Shown: positions 8,711 through 18,842 of the stretch, in pieces
Layout of the letters: each line of letters begins with the position of its first letter
Numbering within the stretch: the stretch's first letter is position 1
Assembly (NCBI GenBank): GCA_040386195.1
Contig: JAZKFV010000005.1
Span: 76,600 to 140,599, forward strand
Length of the DNA: 64,000 nucleotides
Direction of reading: 5' to 3'
Origin: JAJTCH01 sp040386195
GTDB taxonomy: Bacteria; Pseudomonadota; Alphaproteobacteria; Rickettsiales; UBA1997
Program-made: the position numbers and the translations under genes
The notes under the pieces: generated by a model
What the model saw: only the letters and a program-made list of their open reading frames with translations
Databases searched by the model: none
Told to the model about the DNA's origin: nothing

Positions 8711-9841
8711 TTACGCGCCACTGGGGGCGCCCCGCCTTGCGGGGATCCCCAAGATCAGAAAATAAACCAAATTCGCCAAAACGATTAACATCACAAAACC
8801 CTGAGCATCAAAAATCTGCATAAAAATTCCCACCAATAAAGTTCCACAAAGCGCGCCCAAACCGCCAACAGCTTGCAACGCCGAATTGATCACAATGAGA
8901 TCTTTTTTATTTTGATTGTGGTTCACTTTGGTAATCACCGAGATAAAAATTAAACTAATAAACCAGCCATAAATAACATAAACTCCAATCGCTAAATAAT
9001 AATTACCGATTGCCCAAGGCAAAAATGCTATTGCCAACAAAGCGCCCAGAAAGCCAAAATTAATATATTTTTGCAGCTCTTTATTATTAATCATCCAGCC
9101 AATAAAAAAATCTGCCAAGCCAACCGTCATAAAAGCACTAACTAAAATGCCGGAATTTTCAGCACTTAAGCCGTTTTTTAAACCGTAAATGACGGTAAAT
9201 AAAATTATTACAACAATCTGTAGATCAAGCAAAAACCTAGCTATAAAGCCGCTTTTATGAGTTTTGATAATTTGCCAATAATCTGCTTTTTCAGCATCTA
9301 ATTTGGGTTGATGTTTTCTAATTACCAATAAAGAAAAGCAGCTGATCAAAACTAAAATTGCCGAAATAATAAAGACTAAATATTGACCAGCACCAATCAA
9401 TTTAACCGCGATTGGCCCAAGCGCAAAGCCGGCGCAAATCATCGTGCTGTTCAGCGCCAAAATCATTGAGCGACGATTATTGGTGGTTGAAATATTGATC
9501 CAAGATTGTCTGAGCGCGATGATGATAAACCAGGATAATCCGGAAATTAGCACCAGAAAAATCCACCACCAAAAACTATAATGTAGCGGCAAAATCAAAA
9601 TCATCGCCGCTTCAATGACGGCAAAAATTAAAATCATTCTCAGCGCACCAATTTTGTGGCTGAGCCCATATAAAAACTTAGCAATCAAAACTCCCGCCAA
9701 AATTTCTACCCCTTCAATCACCCCAATTAATACTGGCGAAACTTGATGCTGGTAGAGAATTAACGGAAATGAAACGGCGTTGATGCCCGCCGAAAAGGTG
9801 AAGAGAAAAGTGCTGAAAAGCAGAATAATTATCGCGGGCAT
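8711..9841 (-). CDS. Major facilitator superfamily transporter
   Basis: 376-residue polytopic membrane protein with about 11-12 hydrophobic helices, consistent with an MFS permease. Landmarks are GVIEGVEILAGVLIAKFLYGLSHKIGALR between helices 2 and 3 (the MFS motif A position) and LRQSWINISTTNNRRS in the mid-loop. The substrate cannot be told from the sequence. The start codon overlaps the stop codon of the SDR gene by 1 nt (TAATG), indicating one operon. The last 12 residues (GIPARRGAPSGA) are encoded by a GC-rich palindromic repeat that has replaced the original C-terminus. Confidence 0.82.
   Translation of the reverse strand: MPAIIILLFSTFLFTFSAGINAVSFPLILYQHQVSPVLIGVIEGVEILAGVLIAKFLYGLSHKIGALRMILIFAVIEAAMILILPLHYSFWWWIFLVLISGLSWFIIIALRQSWINISTTNNRRSMILALNSTMICAGFALGPIAVKLIGAGQYLVFIISAILVLISCFSLLVIRKHQPKLDAEKADYWQIIKTHKSGFIARFLLDLQIVVIILFTVIYGLKNGLSAENSGILVSAFMTVGLADFFIGWMINNKELQKYINFGFLGALLAIAFLPWAIGNYYLAIGVYVIYGWFISLIFISVITKVNHNQNKKDLIVINSALQAVGGLGALCGTLLVGIFMQIFDAQGFVMLIVLANLVYFLILGIPARRGAPSGA
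8720..8750. repeat. GC-rich palindromic repeat forming the MFS C-terminus
   Basis: A G+C block in an AT-rich genome. CCCCGC and GCGGGG pair around CTT (8730-8744), extended by GGGG/CCCC outside. It supplies the last 12 codons of the MFS gene. Only this one copy is seen in the window. Confidence 0.6.
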
Positions 9842-10692
9842 TATAAACTTTTTTTCTTGGGTAATTTAGCAAAAATTGGATCGGTGATTTTGGTAGAAAT
9901 TAAAGTTGCCAGCCAAACGATGAAATAAAGTGGGAATGGAAAGGCGATACGGGATTTATTTTTAGCTAAAGATTTTTTGATAATCTGCGCCGCCTTATCA
10001 GCGCTGATTAAAAACGGCATTGGAAAATTATTCACAGCGGTCATCGGCGTTTTGATATAACCCGGACAAACCACATTCACCGCAATTCCCAGCGGCGCCA
10101 GCGAGCCGCGTAATGCTTCACCATAAACCCGCACGCAAGCTTTGCTGGCAGAATATGCTGGCGATGAAGGTAAGCCGCGAAAGCCTGCCAATGAAGAGAT
10201 AATAGCAATCTGCCCTTTCAATGGCTTGTCATCCTGAGTGCAGCGAAGGATCTCATGAGACGAGTTCGGTTTTGGTTCATGACGCGCTGCAAGAGATCCT
10301 TCGCTGCGCTCAGGATGACAGTTTAGCATCAACGCAATCGCTGGATTAATCGTATTTAAAACCCCATCAATATTAGTTGTAAAAATTTCCTTAATTTGAT
10401 TTTCACTTTCTGATCCCGAAGAAGTTCCAGCTGAAATTCCGGCATTGGCAATTACCAAATCTAAATGAAATTCTTGCCCAAGCTCGATAATCCAGTCTTT
10501 AACCGCCTTAGCGTCTTTAATATCAATAATTTTGCTGATAACTTTTGCCTGTTTATTTTGGCAAATTTGAGTGATGTGATTTAATTTTTCCTGACTACGC
10601 CCAGTGAGAAAAAGTGTGTTTCCTGCTTGGGAATAAACTTCCGCCAAAGCCCAACCAAGTCCACTAGTGGCGCCGGTGATTAAAATATTCAT
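9841..10692 (-). CDS. Short-chain dehydrogenase/reductase with in-frame palindromic insertion
   Basis: 283-residue classical SDR from the ATG at 10692 (MNILITGATSG). The upstream ATG at 10728 lies in a repeat and is discarded. Rossmann motifs are TGATSGLG, NAGISAG, the catalytic serine in ISSLAGFRG and the YSASK active site (Tyr/Lys), then VCPGYIKTPM. Between the NAG motif and the catalytic Ser strand, an insert of about 34 residues beginning CHPERSEGS and ending ILRCTQDD is encoded entirely by a palindromic repeat. It replaces the normal short loop before KGQIAIISS. Homologues without it should align on both sides. It forms an operon with the MFS gene. The substrate is unknown. Confidence 0.9.
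   Translation of the reverse strand: MNILITGATSGLGWALAEVYSQAGNTLFLTGRSQEKLNHITQICQNKQAKVISKIIDIKDAKAVKDWIIELGQEFHLDLVIANAGISAGTSSGSESENQIKEIFTTNIDGVLNTINPAIALMLNCHPERSEGSLAARHEPKPNSSHEILRCTQDDKPLKGQIAIISSLAGFRGLPSSPAYSASKACVRVYGEALRGSLAPLGIAVNVVCPGYIKTPMTAVNNFPMPFLISADKAAQIIKKSLAKNKSRIAFPFPLYFIVWLATLISTKITDPIFAKLPKKKSL
10227..10320. repeat. HPERSEGS-type palindromic repeat inside the SDR gene
   Basis: Two 28-base arms (10227-10254 and 10293-10320) are reverse complements with a single mismatch, separated by 38 bases. Both arms contain GCAGCGAAGGATCTC or its complement. The element keeps the SDR frame open. A second copy with perfect arms lies between genes at 17157-17240. Confidence 0.95.
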
Positions 10693-10700
10693 AGATTTAT

Positions 10701-10775
10701 TAGTCGTAAGTTGTAAGTCGTAAGTCAAACCAGACTCGGAACCACTTACGACTCACGACTTATGACTTACGACTA
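10701..10775. repeat. GTCGTAA-heptamer palindromic repeat, copy 1
   Basis: Left arm 10701-10725 and right arm 10744-10775 are imperfect reverse complements built from the heptamer GTCGTAA and variants. It fills the spacer between rho and the SDR gene and could act as a hairpin behind rho. Related copies are at 12450, 20442, 30604 and 45351. Confidence 0.9.
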
Positions 10776-10777
10776 TT

Positions 10778-12295
10778 TTACTGATTCATCGATTTAAAAA
10801 ACTCTTCATTAGTTTTAGAATTTTCAAGCTTATTGAGCAAGAATTCCATTGCTTCAACTGAGCTCATTGGGTTAACGATTCTTCTGAGCATCCAAGTTTT
10901 TGCAAGAGTTGCGCGATCAACCAAAAGTTCTTCTTTTCTGGTTCCTGATTTAGTGATATCAATAGCTGGGAAAGTTCTTTTATCGGATAATTTACGATCC
11001 AAAATAATTTCGGAGTTGCCGGTTCCTTTAAATTCTTCGAAGATAACTTCGTCCATTTTTGAACCAGTATCAACCAATGCGGTGGCAATGATGGTGAGCG
11101 ATCCGCCTTCTTCAATATTTCTGGCGGCACCGAAAAATCTTTTTGGTTTTTGTAGTGCGTTAGAATCCACACCGCCAGTTAAAACTTTTCCGGATGATGG
11201 AATTACAGTGTTGTAAGCACGAGCCAATCTAGTGATTGAGTCTAATAAAATTACAACATCTTTTTTAGCTTCAACTAATCTTTTAGCTTTTTCAATTACC
11301 ATCTCAGCAAGCTGCACGTGACGAGTTGCTGGCTCATCGAAAGTTGAGCTAACAACTTCACCTTTTACGGAACGGAGCATATCAGTTACTTCTTCTGGTC
11401 TTTCGTCAATTAACAAAACTAACAAAACAATTTCAGGATGATTGGCAGTAATTGAATGGGCAATATTTTGCATCAAAGAAGTTTTACCAGTTCTTGGTGG
11501 CGCAACAATCAAGGCTCTTTGTCCTTTTCCTAGAGGCGAAATCATATCAATAACTCTGGTGCTGATATCGCTTTTAGCTGAGTTAGTATCTTCTAATTCT
11601 AATTTTTCATCTGGATAAAGTGGCGTTAAATCGTCGAACACCACGCGGTTTCTAATTTTTTCTGGCGCACCAAAATTGACTTCGTTGACGCGAAGTAATG
11701 CAAAATATCTTTCACCTTTTTTAGGAGCGCGAACTTGACCTTTCACAGTGTCGCCAGTTCTAAGTCCAAATCTTTTAATTTGACTTGGTGAAACATAAAT
11801 ATCGTCCGAACCTGGGAAATAATTGGCTTCGCAAGCTCTTAGAAAACCAAATCCATCCGGCAGAACTTCTAAAACACCTTCGCCGATAATGATATTATTA
11901 TAATTTTGATCGGAGAAACCTTTGAGAATGTAGTAAATAATATCTTGCTTGCCCAAATCACCGATATTATCAACACCGTATGTTGCGGCAATTTCAATTA
12001 GTTTTTCAGGAGTTTTAGCTTTGAGGGATTTAAGCTCAAGAACTGCATTGGAATTATTTATTTCAGTTTTTTCATCACCAATAATAGCGTTTTCTTCACT
12101 ATCACTTTCAGCATTGCCATTATTGCCGTTACTTATTTTTACTGGTTCAACAGCAATATTAGCACTTTGAATTTCAGCTTCATCTTTATTGTTTAATTTT
12201 AAAGTCTCAGTGGGACTAGAGGTGTTGTTATTGTTTAATCTTAGAGTTTCAGATCCGGAATTTGAATTGCCAGAGTTAGAGTTTTGAAAGGACAT
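10778..12295 (-). CDS. rho: Transcription termination factor Rho
   Basis: 505-residue Rho, the hexameric RNA-dependent ATPase. An Asn/Ser-rich, poorly conserved extension occupies about residues 1-85. It is followed by the N-terminal helix bundle (LKAKTPEKLIEIAATYGVDN), the cold-shock-like RNA-binding domain (GVLEVLPDGFGFLR), Walker A (APPRTGKTSLMQ) and Walker B (DVVILLDSITRLARAYN), the Q-loop and DRKLSDKRTFPAIDI. Typical Rho is about 420 residues, and the excess is the N-terminal tail. Gene order is 16S rRNA then rho on the same strand. Confidence 0.98.
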   Translation of the reverse strand: MSFQNSNSGNSNSGSETLRLNNNNTSSPTETLKLNNKDEAEIQSANIAVEPVKISNGNNGNAESDSEENAIIGDEKTEINNSNAVLELKSLKAKTPEKLIEIAATYGVDNIGDLGKQDIIYYILKGFSDQNYNNIIIGEGVLEVLPDGFGFLRACEANYFPGSDDIYVSPSQIKRFGLRTGDTVKGQVRAPKKGERYFALLRVNEVNFGAPEKIRNRVVFDDLTPLYPDEKLELEDTNSAKSDISTRVIDMISPLGKGQRALIVAPPRTGKTSLMQNIAHSITANHPEIVLLVLLIDERPEEVTDMLRSVKGEVVSSTFDEPATRHVQLAEMVIEKAKRLVEAKKDVVILLDSITRLARAYNTVIPSSGKVLTGGVDSNALQKPKRFFGAARNIEEGGSLTIIATALVDTGSKMDEVIFEEFKGTGNSEIILDRKLSDKRTFPAIDITKSGTRKEELLVDRATLAKTWMLRRIVNPMSSVEAMEFLLNKLENSKTNEEFFKSMNQ

Positions 12296-12406
12296 CGTAA
12301 TTTATGATTGATTGATAGATAGATTGATTAAGAGAATCAAACAAGATTTGGAAAAAATAAAAGCTTGATTGAGAAAATGGAAGTTTAGAGTGGAGTCTTG
12401 TAAATA

Positions 12407-12443
12407 ATTTCAATTGTTTTAAAAGCAAAATAAAGGCGATAGT
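12407..12443 (-). other. Pre-16S processing stem, 3' arm
   Basis: This 37-base segment is the perfect reverse complement of 14183-14219, and the pair encloses the 16S gene. Such flanking stems are the classic RNase III substrate in pre-16S maturation. The distal end contains TAAAGGCGATAGT, repeated at 12536-12548 because a palindromic element lies between the two copies. Confidence 0.85.
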
Positions 12444-12548
12444 AACAAAAGTCGTAAGTCGTTAGTCGTAAGTCGTAAGTAAAACCGAGTTCGGAATGAC
12501 TTACAACTTACGACTAACGACTGGCGACTCTTATGTAAAGGCGATAGT
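12444..12548. repeat. GTCGTAA-heptamer palindromic element inserted in the pre-16S stem, with flanking duplication
   Basis: The spacer after rho (12296-12595) holds no gene. It holds an element (12444-12535) whose arms 12450-12480 and 12499-12529 are near-reverse complements of GTCGTAA heptamers. TAAAGGCGATAGT occurs directly on both sides (12431-12443 and 12536-12548). The intact 5' arm of the stem contains that motif once, continuing as GCG exactly as after the second copy. The simplest reading is insertion with a 13-bp target duplication. Confidence 0.85.
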
Positions 12549-12595
12549 GCGTGTTTTGTAATGAGAAAATTACCGAAGTAAAATTCTAACATTTT

Positions 12596-14093
<1,498 letters not shown>

Positions 14094-14434
14094 TGAGTTC
14101 GATTTGGCTTAAATCTTTATTGACGTTTTCTCATATTCTTGCGAATACGAGGACAAATAAAGAGATAGCTAATTTAATTCGCACTATCGCCTTTATTTTG
14201 CTTTTAAAACAATTGAAATATTCACAATGTAAAACAGCTACTTATTGCATCAGAAATGCAGATCTTCTTAAAGAAGGGTCGCACACTTTAGCGTAAAGTG
14301 ATTTTTAAAGTCAAGAATAATTTTTGAAGATTTTACTTGAGAGTAAAAAGGAAGATAATCAGAGTTGAGGATCGGCAGAATTTAAAATAATTAATATTTC
14401 AAATTCCAAAATCTCAACTAACAAAGAGGGGTGA
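14094..14434 (-). other. 16S leader region with 5' processing arm
   Basis: No gene is seen here. The minus-strand transcript carries the 5' arm of the processing stem at 14183-14219, a CTTTAAGAAG segment at 14264-14276 that weakly resembles an antitermination boxA, and a 7-bp hairpin CACTTTA-GCG-TAAAGTG at 14284-14300. Only the stem arm is firmly supported. Confidence 0.6.
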
Positions 14435-14462
14435 AATATAGGAAGTATTTTTATGTTGTCAA
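14435..14462 (-). promoter_or_regulatory. Promoter of the 16S gene
   Basis: On the minus strand a perfect TTGACA -35 box (14457-14462) is followed after 16 nt by TATATT (14435-14440). Transcription would start near 14428 and give a leader of about 335 nt. This is the closest match to a sigma-70 consensus that I found in the window, which fits an rRNA promoter. Confidence 0.8.
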
Positions 14463-14487
14463 CAACTAATTTTAATAAATTTATATT

Positions 14488-14515
14488 TTGTTTTTTTAGA
14501 TGTGTTAACTATTAT
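14488..14515 (+). promoter_or_regulatory. Possible dapD promoter
   Basis: TTGTTT (14488-14493), 16 nt, then TATTAT (14510-14515), about 38 nt before the dapD ATG and divergent from the 16S promoter. Composition is AT-rich, so chance matches are easy. Confidence 0.4.
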
Positions 14516-14553
14516 TTCGCCTCACTTTTATTATCAATCAACACAATCAAAAT

Positions 14554-15375
14554 ATGACTGGCAGCCTCCAACACATCATCGAAACTGCATTTGAAAATCG
14601 CAGCGAAATTAATTCTTCAACCACCGGAACTGTTCGCGAAGCAGTTGGCGTGATCTTAGGAATGCTCGATCATGGCAAGCTTAGAATTTGCAACAAAGAG
14701 AATGGCATTTGGAAAGTCAATGAGTGGGTAAAAAAAGCCATCCTGCTATCATTTCGTTTGAACGATAACGAATTAATGAATTCCGGCGTTCATAATTATT
14801 TCGATAAAGTCTCATTAAAATTTTCCAACTGGGGCGATAAAGAATTCAGAGAAGCTGGCTTCAGATCAGTTCCTGGAGCGATTGTTCGCCATGGTTCTTA
14901 CATTGCTAAAAATGCAGTTTTATTACCATCTTTTATAAATGTTGGCGCTTATGTTGACGAAGGCTCAATGATTGACGCTTGGTCTACAGTTGGCTCTTGC
15001 GCCCAAATTGGTAAACATTGCCACATCTCTGGCGGAGCTGGAATTGGCGGGGTTTTAGAACCATTACAAGCTAATCCAGTTATCATTGAAGATAATTGTT
15101 TTATCGGTGCTAGAAGTGAAGTTGCTGAAGGTGTGATTGTTGAAGAAGGCTCAGTGCTGTCAATGGGAGTTTATATTGGCGCTTCAACAAAAATTATTGA
15201 TCGGGCAACTGGTGAAATTTTCTACGGTCGCGTTCCCGCTTACTCAGTTGTGGTTCCCGGAAATATTCAAGATAAAAACAATCCACATCTTTCTTTATAC
15301 GCAGCGATTATTGTGAAAAGAGTTGATGAAAAAACCAGATCAAAAACTTCAATCAACGAATTACTTCGCGACTAA
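14554..15375 (+). CDS. dapD: Tetrahydrodipicolinate N-succinyltransferase
   Basis: 273-residue DapD, which succinylates tetrahydrodipicolinate in the succinylase branch to meso-diaminopimelate and lysine. The N-terminal helical domain ends around residue 100; a left-handed beta-helix of hexapeptide repeats follows, with GAYVDEGSMIDAWSTVGSCAQIGK and ISGGAGIGGVLEPLQA, the family signature. The length matches E. coli DapD (274). Its stop overlaps the convergent response-regulator gene by 4 nt. dapB is also in this window at 46955. Confidence 0.97.
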   Translation: MTGSLQHIIETAFENRSEINSSTTGTVREAVGVILGMLDHGKLRICNKENGIWKVNEWVKKAILLSFRLNDNELMNSGVHNYFDKVSLKFSNWGDKEFREAGFRSVPGAIVRHGSYIAKNAVLLPSFINVGAYVDEGSMIDAWSTVGSCAQIGKHCHISGGAGIGGVLEPLQANPVIIEDNCFIGARSEVAEGVIVEEGSVLSMGVYIGASTKIIDRATGEIFYGRVPAYSVVVPGNIQDKNNPHLSLYAAIIVKRVDEKTRSKTSINELLRD

Positions 15376-16052
15376 ATTTTAAACCGATAACCCACCGCCG
15401 TTTCAGTAATTATATATTTGGGATTAAGTGGGTTATCTTGTAATTTTTGTCTGAGGTGCTGAATATAAATGCGTAAATAGTGATTACTATTAGTGTGATG
15501 TTTTCCCCAAATTTCTTGCAGCAATTGTTTGTAAGTAATTATCTTTCCTGCATTTTTAATTAAAATTGCCAAAATTTTATATTCAATTGGAGTTAGGTGA
15601 ATATTGGCTCCTTTGACCAAAACTTGTCTTTGCTGCAAATCAACTTTCAAATCTCCGTTTTCAAAAATTGCTGAATTATTTGCCAAAGATATTTGCTGGC
15701 GACGCAGAACTGCTTTGATTCGCGCCAATAATTCTCCAGCGCTAAATGGCTTAGTTAAATAATCATCCGCCCCAAATTCCAACGCGTCAACCTTGTCATT
15801 TTCTGCTTCTCTTGCTGAAAGAATAATGATGGGCACATTACTCCATCCACGAATTTGTTTGATAATTTCAATGCCATCAATATCAGGCAAACTCAAATCT
15901 AGGATAATAATTGCCGGTGGATGAAAACTAGTTTGTTTCAAACCATCTTTGCCATTAATTGCAAAATCAATTTTGTAATCGTCAGATAAAATATTGCCCA
16001 GAAGCCTTCTAATTTCTGGCTCGTCTTCAATAATTAAAATTTCAGTTTTCAT
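15372..16052 (-). CDS. KdpE-like OmpR-family response regulator
   Basis: 226-residue regulator. The receiver domain (1-118) has acidic pocket residues in IIEDEPE, the phosphoacceptor Asp in IILDLSLPDIDG, and the switch Lys in YLTKPF. The winged-helix DNA-binding domain (about 128-226) has HLTPIEYKILAIL and TETAVGYRF. By motif pattern the closest relatives are KdpE proteins, but no kdpFABC operon is present. The start overlaps the sensor kinase gene by 11 nt, and the two genes form one unit. Confidence 0.85.
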   Translation of the reverse strand: MKTEILIIEDEPEIRRLLGNILSDDYKIDFAINGKDGLKQTSFHPPAIIILDLSLPDIDGIEIIKQIRGWSNVPIIILSAREAENDKVDALEFGADDYLTKPFSAGELLARIKAVLRRQQISLANNSAIFENGDLKVDLQQRQVLVKGANIHLTPIEYKILAILIKNAGKIITYKQLLQEIWGKHHTNSNHYLRIYIQHLRQKLQDNPLNPKYIITETAVGYRFKI

Positions 16053-17112
16053 TTTTTATAGGTATTGTGAAAGTGAATTTTGCACCGCCATCAATTTGGT
16101 TTTGCGCCCAAATTTTGCCGTGATGCAAATTAATTATAGTTTGGCAAATCGCCAAACCCAAACCAGTTCCTTTTTCGGCAATTCCATTGTGATGATTAGT
16201 ATAAAATTTATCAAAAATCTTTTTCTCTTCGCCAATTTCAATGCCGCTGCCGCTATCCAAAATCACCACAACCATATTTTCATTTTCTTGATAAACAAAA
16301 ATCGTGATGATGCCTTGCTCCTTGGTATATTTGGCGGAATTGTCTAAAAGATTGGCGATAACTTGTTCAATTAAAGAACCGTCAATGGCAATCATTTCTA
16401 AATTATCGGCAATGTTGGTGATGATTTGATGATTTTGTAATCTGGTTTTAAGCCTTACCAATGCAGCGCCGATCACTTCATCAATAAAATATAATTCTTT
16501 TTTGATCTTAATATTTCCTGATTCCAACCGAGTTATTTCCAATAAATTATTAATGATGTGCGATAATTTTTCGGCTTGATTATGAATTGAATTGGCGATT
16601 TGAGAAATATTATTATCGTTTTTTGCTAACTGCGAAATATTGGCGGAAAGCCCAATTATTGAGGTGAGCGGCGTTCTTAAATCGTGGGAAATTGAACTAA
16701 GCAAAGTATTTTTTAATTTTTCACCAGCAATTTCTAATTCTTTTTTCTGCACCGAAATAGTTTGTTTTTGTAACTTCGCCGCTTGCGTGGCAATCACCAA
16801 ACCGGTAAGCAACATCACCAAAAAAGTTGTCCAATATGATTGATCATGAACATTAAAACTATAAAGCGGTGGCACGAAGAAGAAGTTAAAAAGACTAACT
16901 GCTAAGAAAATATAAACTAGAGATGGAACCTTACCACATCTTGACGCAACAATTATCACACCGACCAAATAAATCATTATTTGATCAATTGGAATTAAGA
17001 AATTGTCTAATAATTTATTAATGATGGTGAAGAAAATTGCGGTGAAAATTGCTTGGAAATAGAGGTTAAGATTGGTGTTTTTTAGGATTTGAAATAAATC
17101 GAGAAGTTTCAT
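16042..17112 (-). CDS. KdpD-like sensor histidine kinase lacking the N-terminal KdpD domains
   Basis: 356-residue membrane kinase. Four hydrophobic helices (about residues 15-110, DUF4118-like, with SLFNFFFVPPLYSF) are followed by a short coiled linker, a HisKA dimerisation helix (SSISHDLRTPLTSIIG, phosphoacceptor His) and a HATPase domain (VIANLLDNSAKYT N-box, DSGSGIE, GTGLGLAI). Full KdpD is about 900 residues with UspA and KdpD cytoplasmic sensor domains in front. These are absent, and the ORF starts directly at the membrane domain. It is coupled to the downstream KdpE-like gene. The input signal is unknown. Confidence 0.85.
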   Translation of the reverse strand: MKLLDLFQILKNTNLNLYFQAIFTAIFFTIINKLLDNFLIPIDQIMIYLVGVIIVASRCGKVPSLVYIFLAVSLFNFFFVPPLYSFNVHDQSYWTTFLVMLLTGLVIATQAAKLQKQTISVQKKELEIAGEKLKNTLLSSISHDLRTPLTSIIGLSANISQLAKNDNNISQIANSIHNQAEKLSHIINNLLEITRLESGNIKIKKELYFIDEVIGAALVRLKTRLQNHQIITNIADNLEMIAIDGSLIEQVIANLLDNSAKYTKEQGIITIFVYQENENMVVVILDSGSGIEIGEEKKIFDKFYTNHHNGIAEKGTGLGLAICQTIINLHHGKIWAQNQIDGGAKFTFTIPIKNEN

Positions 17113-17156
17113 TTTACTATTTTGAATTTTAATTCTCTTGTTGTATCACCGCAAGC

Positions 17157-17240
17157 TGTCATCCTGAGCAAAGCGAAGGATCTCTTGAGTTAAAAACCCA
17201 AAGCCGAATCACGAGATCCTTCGCTTTGCTCAGGATGACA
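17157..17240. repeat. HPERSEGS-type palindromic repeat, intergenic copy
   Basis: Arms 17157-17184 and 17213-17240 are perfect 28-base reverse complements around a 28-base loop. It lies between the porin and the sensor kinase, both on the minus strand, and could form a strong transcript hairpin. It has the same core, GCGAAGGATCTC, as the in-frame copy in the SDR gene. Confidence 0.95.
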
Positions 17241-17260
17241 AATTGGGGTGATGAGCATTT

Positions 17261-18739
17261 CTAATAATGAATAATCATATCCGTAGCAAAAATATATTGG
17301 TTGTGGCTTTCGCCGCCATTATAAGCAGCTTTGTCATAAGAACGCTCAAAACGAATTTCGGGGCGAATGGTTATCACATCACCAATCCAATGTGTCCAGC
17401 CAATTAGATGTTCACTATATAAAGTTTGGTAGCCAGTTCTTTGCCCACGATTATCTTTAAAAAATTCATTACGGAAAGTTATAAAATCGCGCGGGGCAAA
17501 TTGATATAAAAAATAATGCACTGCCGCCCATTGATTAGCGCGGCAAGTTAAATCTCCAGCCTTACAAGTGGCGCCGTTAGAGCCTTTAATTAATGGCGGC
17601 GCATTTTCATTATTGACACTTGGAACATCATTTTGCCACATATACCAACCTTCAGTTGCCATATGCCATTTGGGATTAAATTTATGATACCAAGTTGCCA
17701 CCAACATTTGCAAATTGTTATAACCGTATTCGCCGCTGTTTAGACCATTAATGCAAGGATAAATATTGTCATTGCCGCTGTCTGATGTCCAGTTAATACA
17801 AGCTCCGGGGGTTAATTTTCTGTTTTGCTTATCCCACAGAGCATTATCAGTTCCGTTAGAAATCTCAAATTGCGCTGTCCAGTTTTTATTAAGTTTTACG
17901 GTATTAACAATTCCAGTGCGGGTATAAGGATCGTAGCCATAAAGCAATGAATGACTGAAAGTATAATTATTTGGCGCTAATTGCGCTTCAATATCGGGAA
18001 TTGAAATATAACGGCCAACTCTAATATTCATTCCCTCAGCAACTTTTGGAATATATAAATCGCCATAAAACATTACTGGGTCATAGCCATACATTTTGCC
18101 ATCGCGCAAATATTGCTGGCTGAGTAATTTATTAGAAAAAGTATATTTATAATCCGTGCCGTAAAGATTGGCTAAACGAAAACCCCAATCAAGATGATCG
18201 GTTTGCACTGTGTCTGGCACGCGCTCAACATATAAAGTTGCTTGATGCAGCTGCAAAGAATTTGGATAAGCATAGTAAGATGCAGGATAATTGCCGCCAA
18301 TGCCAGAGCTGGTTGAATATTTACTAGTTGAACTGCTTAAATTAAAACCCGGAGCTAGCCAACCATAAATTTTAATACGACTATCTTTAATTGCTTGCCC
18401 ATCTTCACCGCAATATAAAGTGTCCATCAAAGGCGAAACTGTTGTATCTTCATAACCAATCGGCGATGTGCCACCAATTGGAAAAGTTGAACCAGGAAAT
18501 GGTGGCGAGCTAAGCTGTGGCTCAGTGCCGCGATATGCTGCTGTGCTTGGCTCTTCGCCGGTTACCGCCAAATGTTCTTTATAAGTTTGATAAAATCTAG
18601 TCGCAAAACCTTGGCTAGATTTTGCGCCGCAACCTTGAGCCGGAGCGCCGGCATTCAAATTAATCTCCGATGCCAAAACTGAATTAGCCAAAATAATCAT
18701 GACAAAATTTGCCAATACTATTTTTTTGATGTGAAACAT
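17261..18739 (-). CDS. Outer-membrane beta-barrel porin (BBP2/OmpL-like)
   Basis: 492-residue exported protein. The start at 18739 (MFHIKK) gives a clean signal peptide ending NSVLA; the open frame continues 11 codons upstream to another ATG. The mature part is rich in aromatic, alternating strands such as KIYGWLAPGFNLSSS, DWGFRLANLYGTDYKYTF and IRVGRYISIPDIEAQLAPNNYTFSHSLLYG, and ends in the hydrophobic strand YIFATDMIIHY. These features match the putative beta-barrel porin-2 family. Four cysteines occur in two close pairs (residues about 310-330 and 390-400). The substrate is unknown; it may be a main surface protein. Confidence 0.75.
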   Translation of the reverse strand: MFHIKKIVLANFVMIILANSVLASEINLNAGAPAQGCGAKSSQGFATRFYQTYKEHLAVTGEEPSTAAYRGTEPQLSSPPFPGSTFPIGGTSPIGYEDTTVSPLMDTLYCGEDGQAIKDSRIKIYGWLAPGFNLSSSTSKYSTSSGIGGNYPASYYAYPNSLQLHQATLYVERVPDTVQTDHLDWGFRLANLYGTDYKYTFSNKLLSQQYLRDGKMYGYDPVMFYGDLYIPKVAEGMNIRVGRYISIPDIEAQLAPNNYTFSHSLLYGYDPYTRTGIVNTVKLNKNWTAQFEISNGTDNALWDKQNRKLTPGACINWTSDSGNDNIYPCINGLNSGEYGYNNLQMLVATWYHKFNPKWHMATEGWYMWQNDVPSVNNENAPPLIKGSNGATCKAGDLTCRANQWAAVHYFLYQFAPRDFITFRNEFFKDNRGQRTGYQTLYSEHLIGWTHWIGDVITIRPEIRFERSYDKAAYNGGESHNQYIFATDMIIHY

Positions 18740-18842
18740 TTTATTATCTTGTTGGTTAAAAAAATCTGGCACAGAATAAATATTGTTTTATATAAGTGTC
18801 GTTAAAAAACATCTCGCATCCGTAAAGATTTTGTAAAAACCA

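Noticed and set aside
10693..10728. Upstream ATG of the SDR gene
   Set aside because: Those codons come from the palindromic repeat; MNILITGATSG fits the family start.
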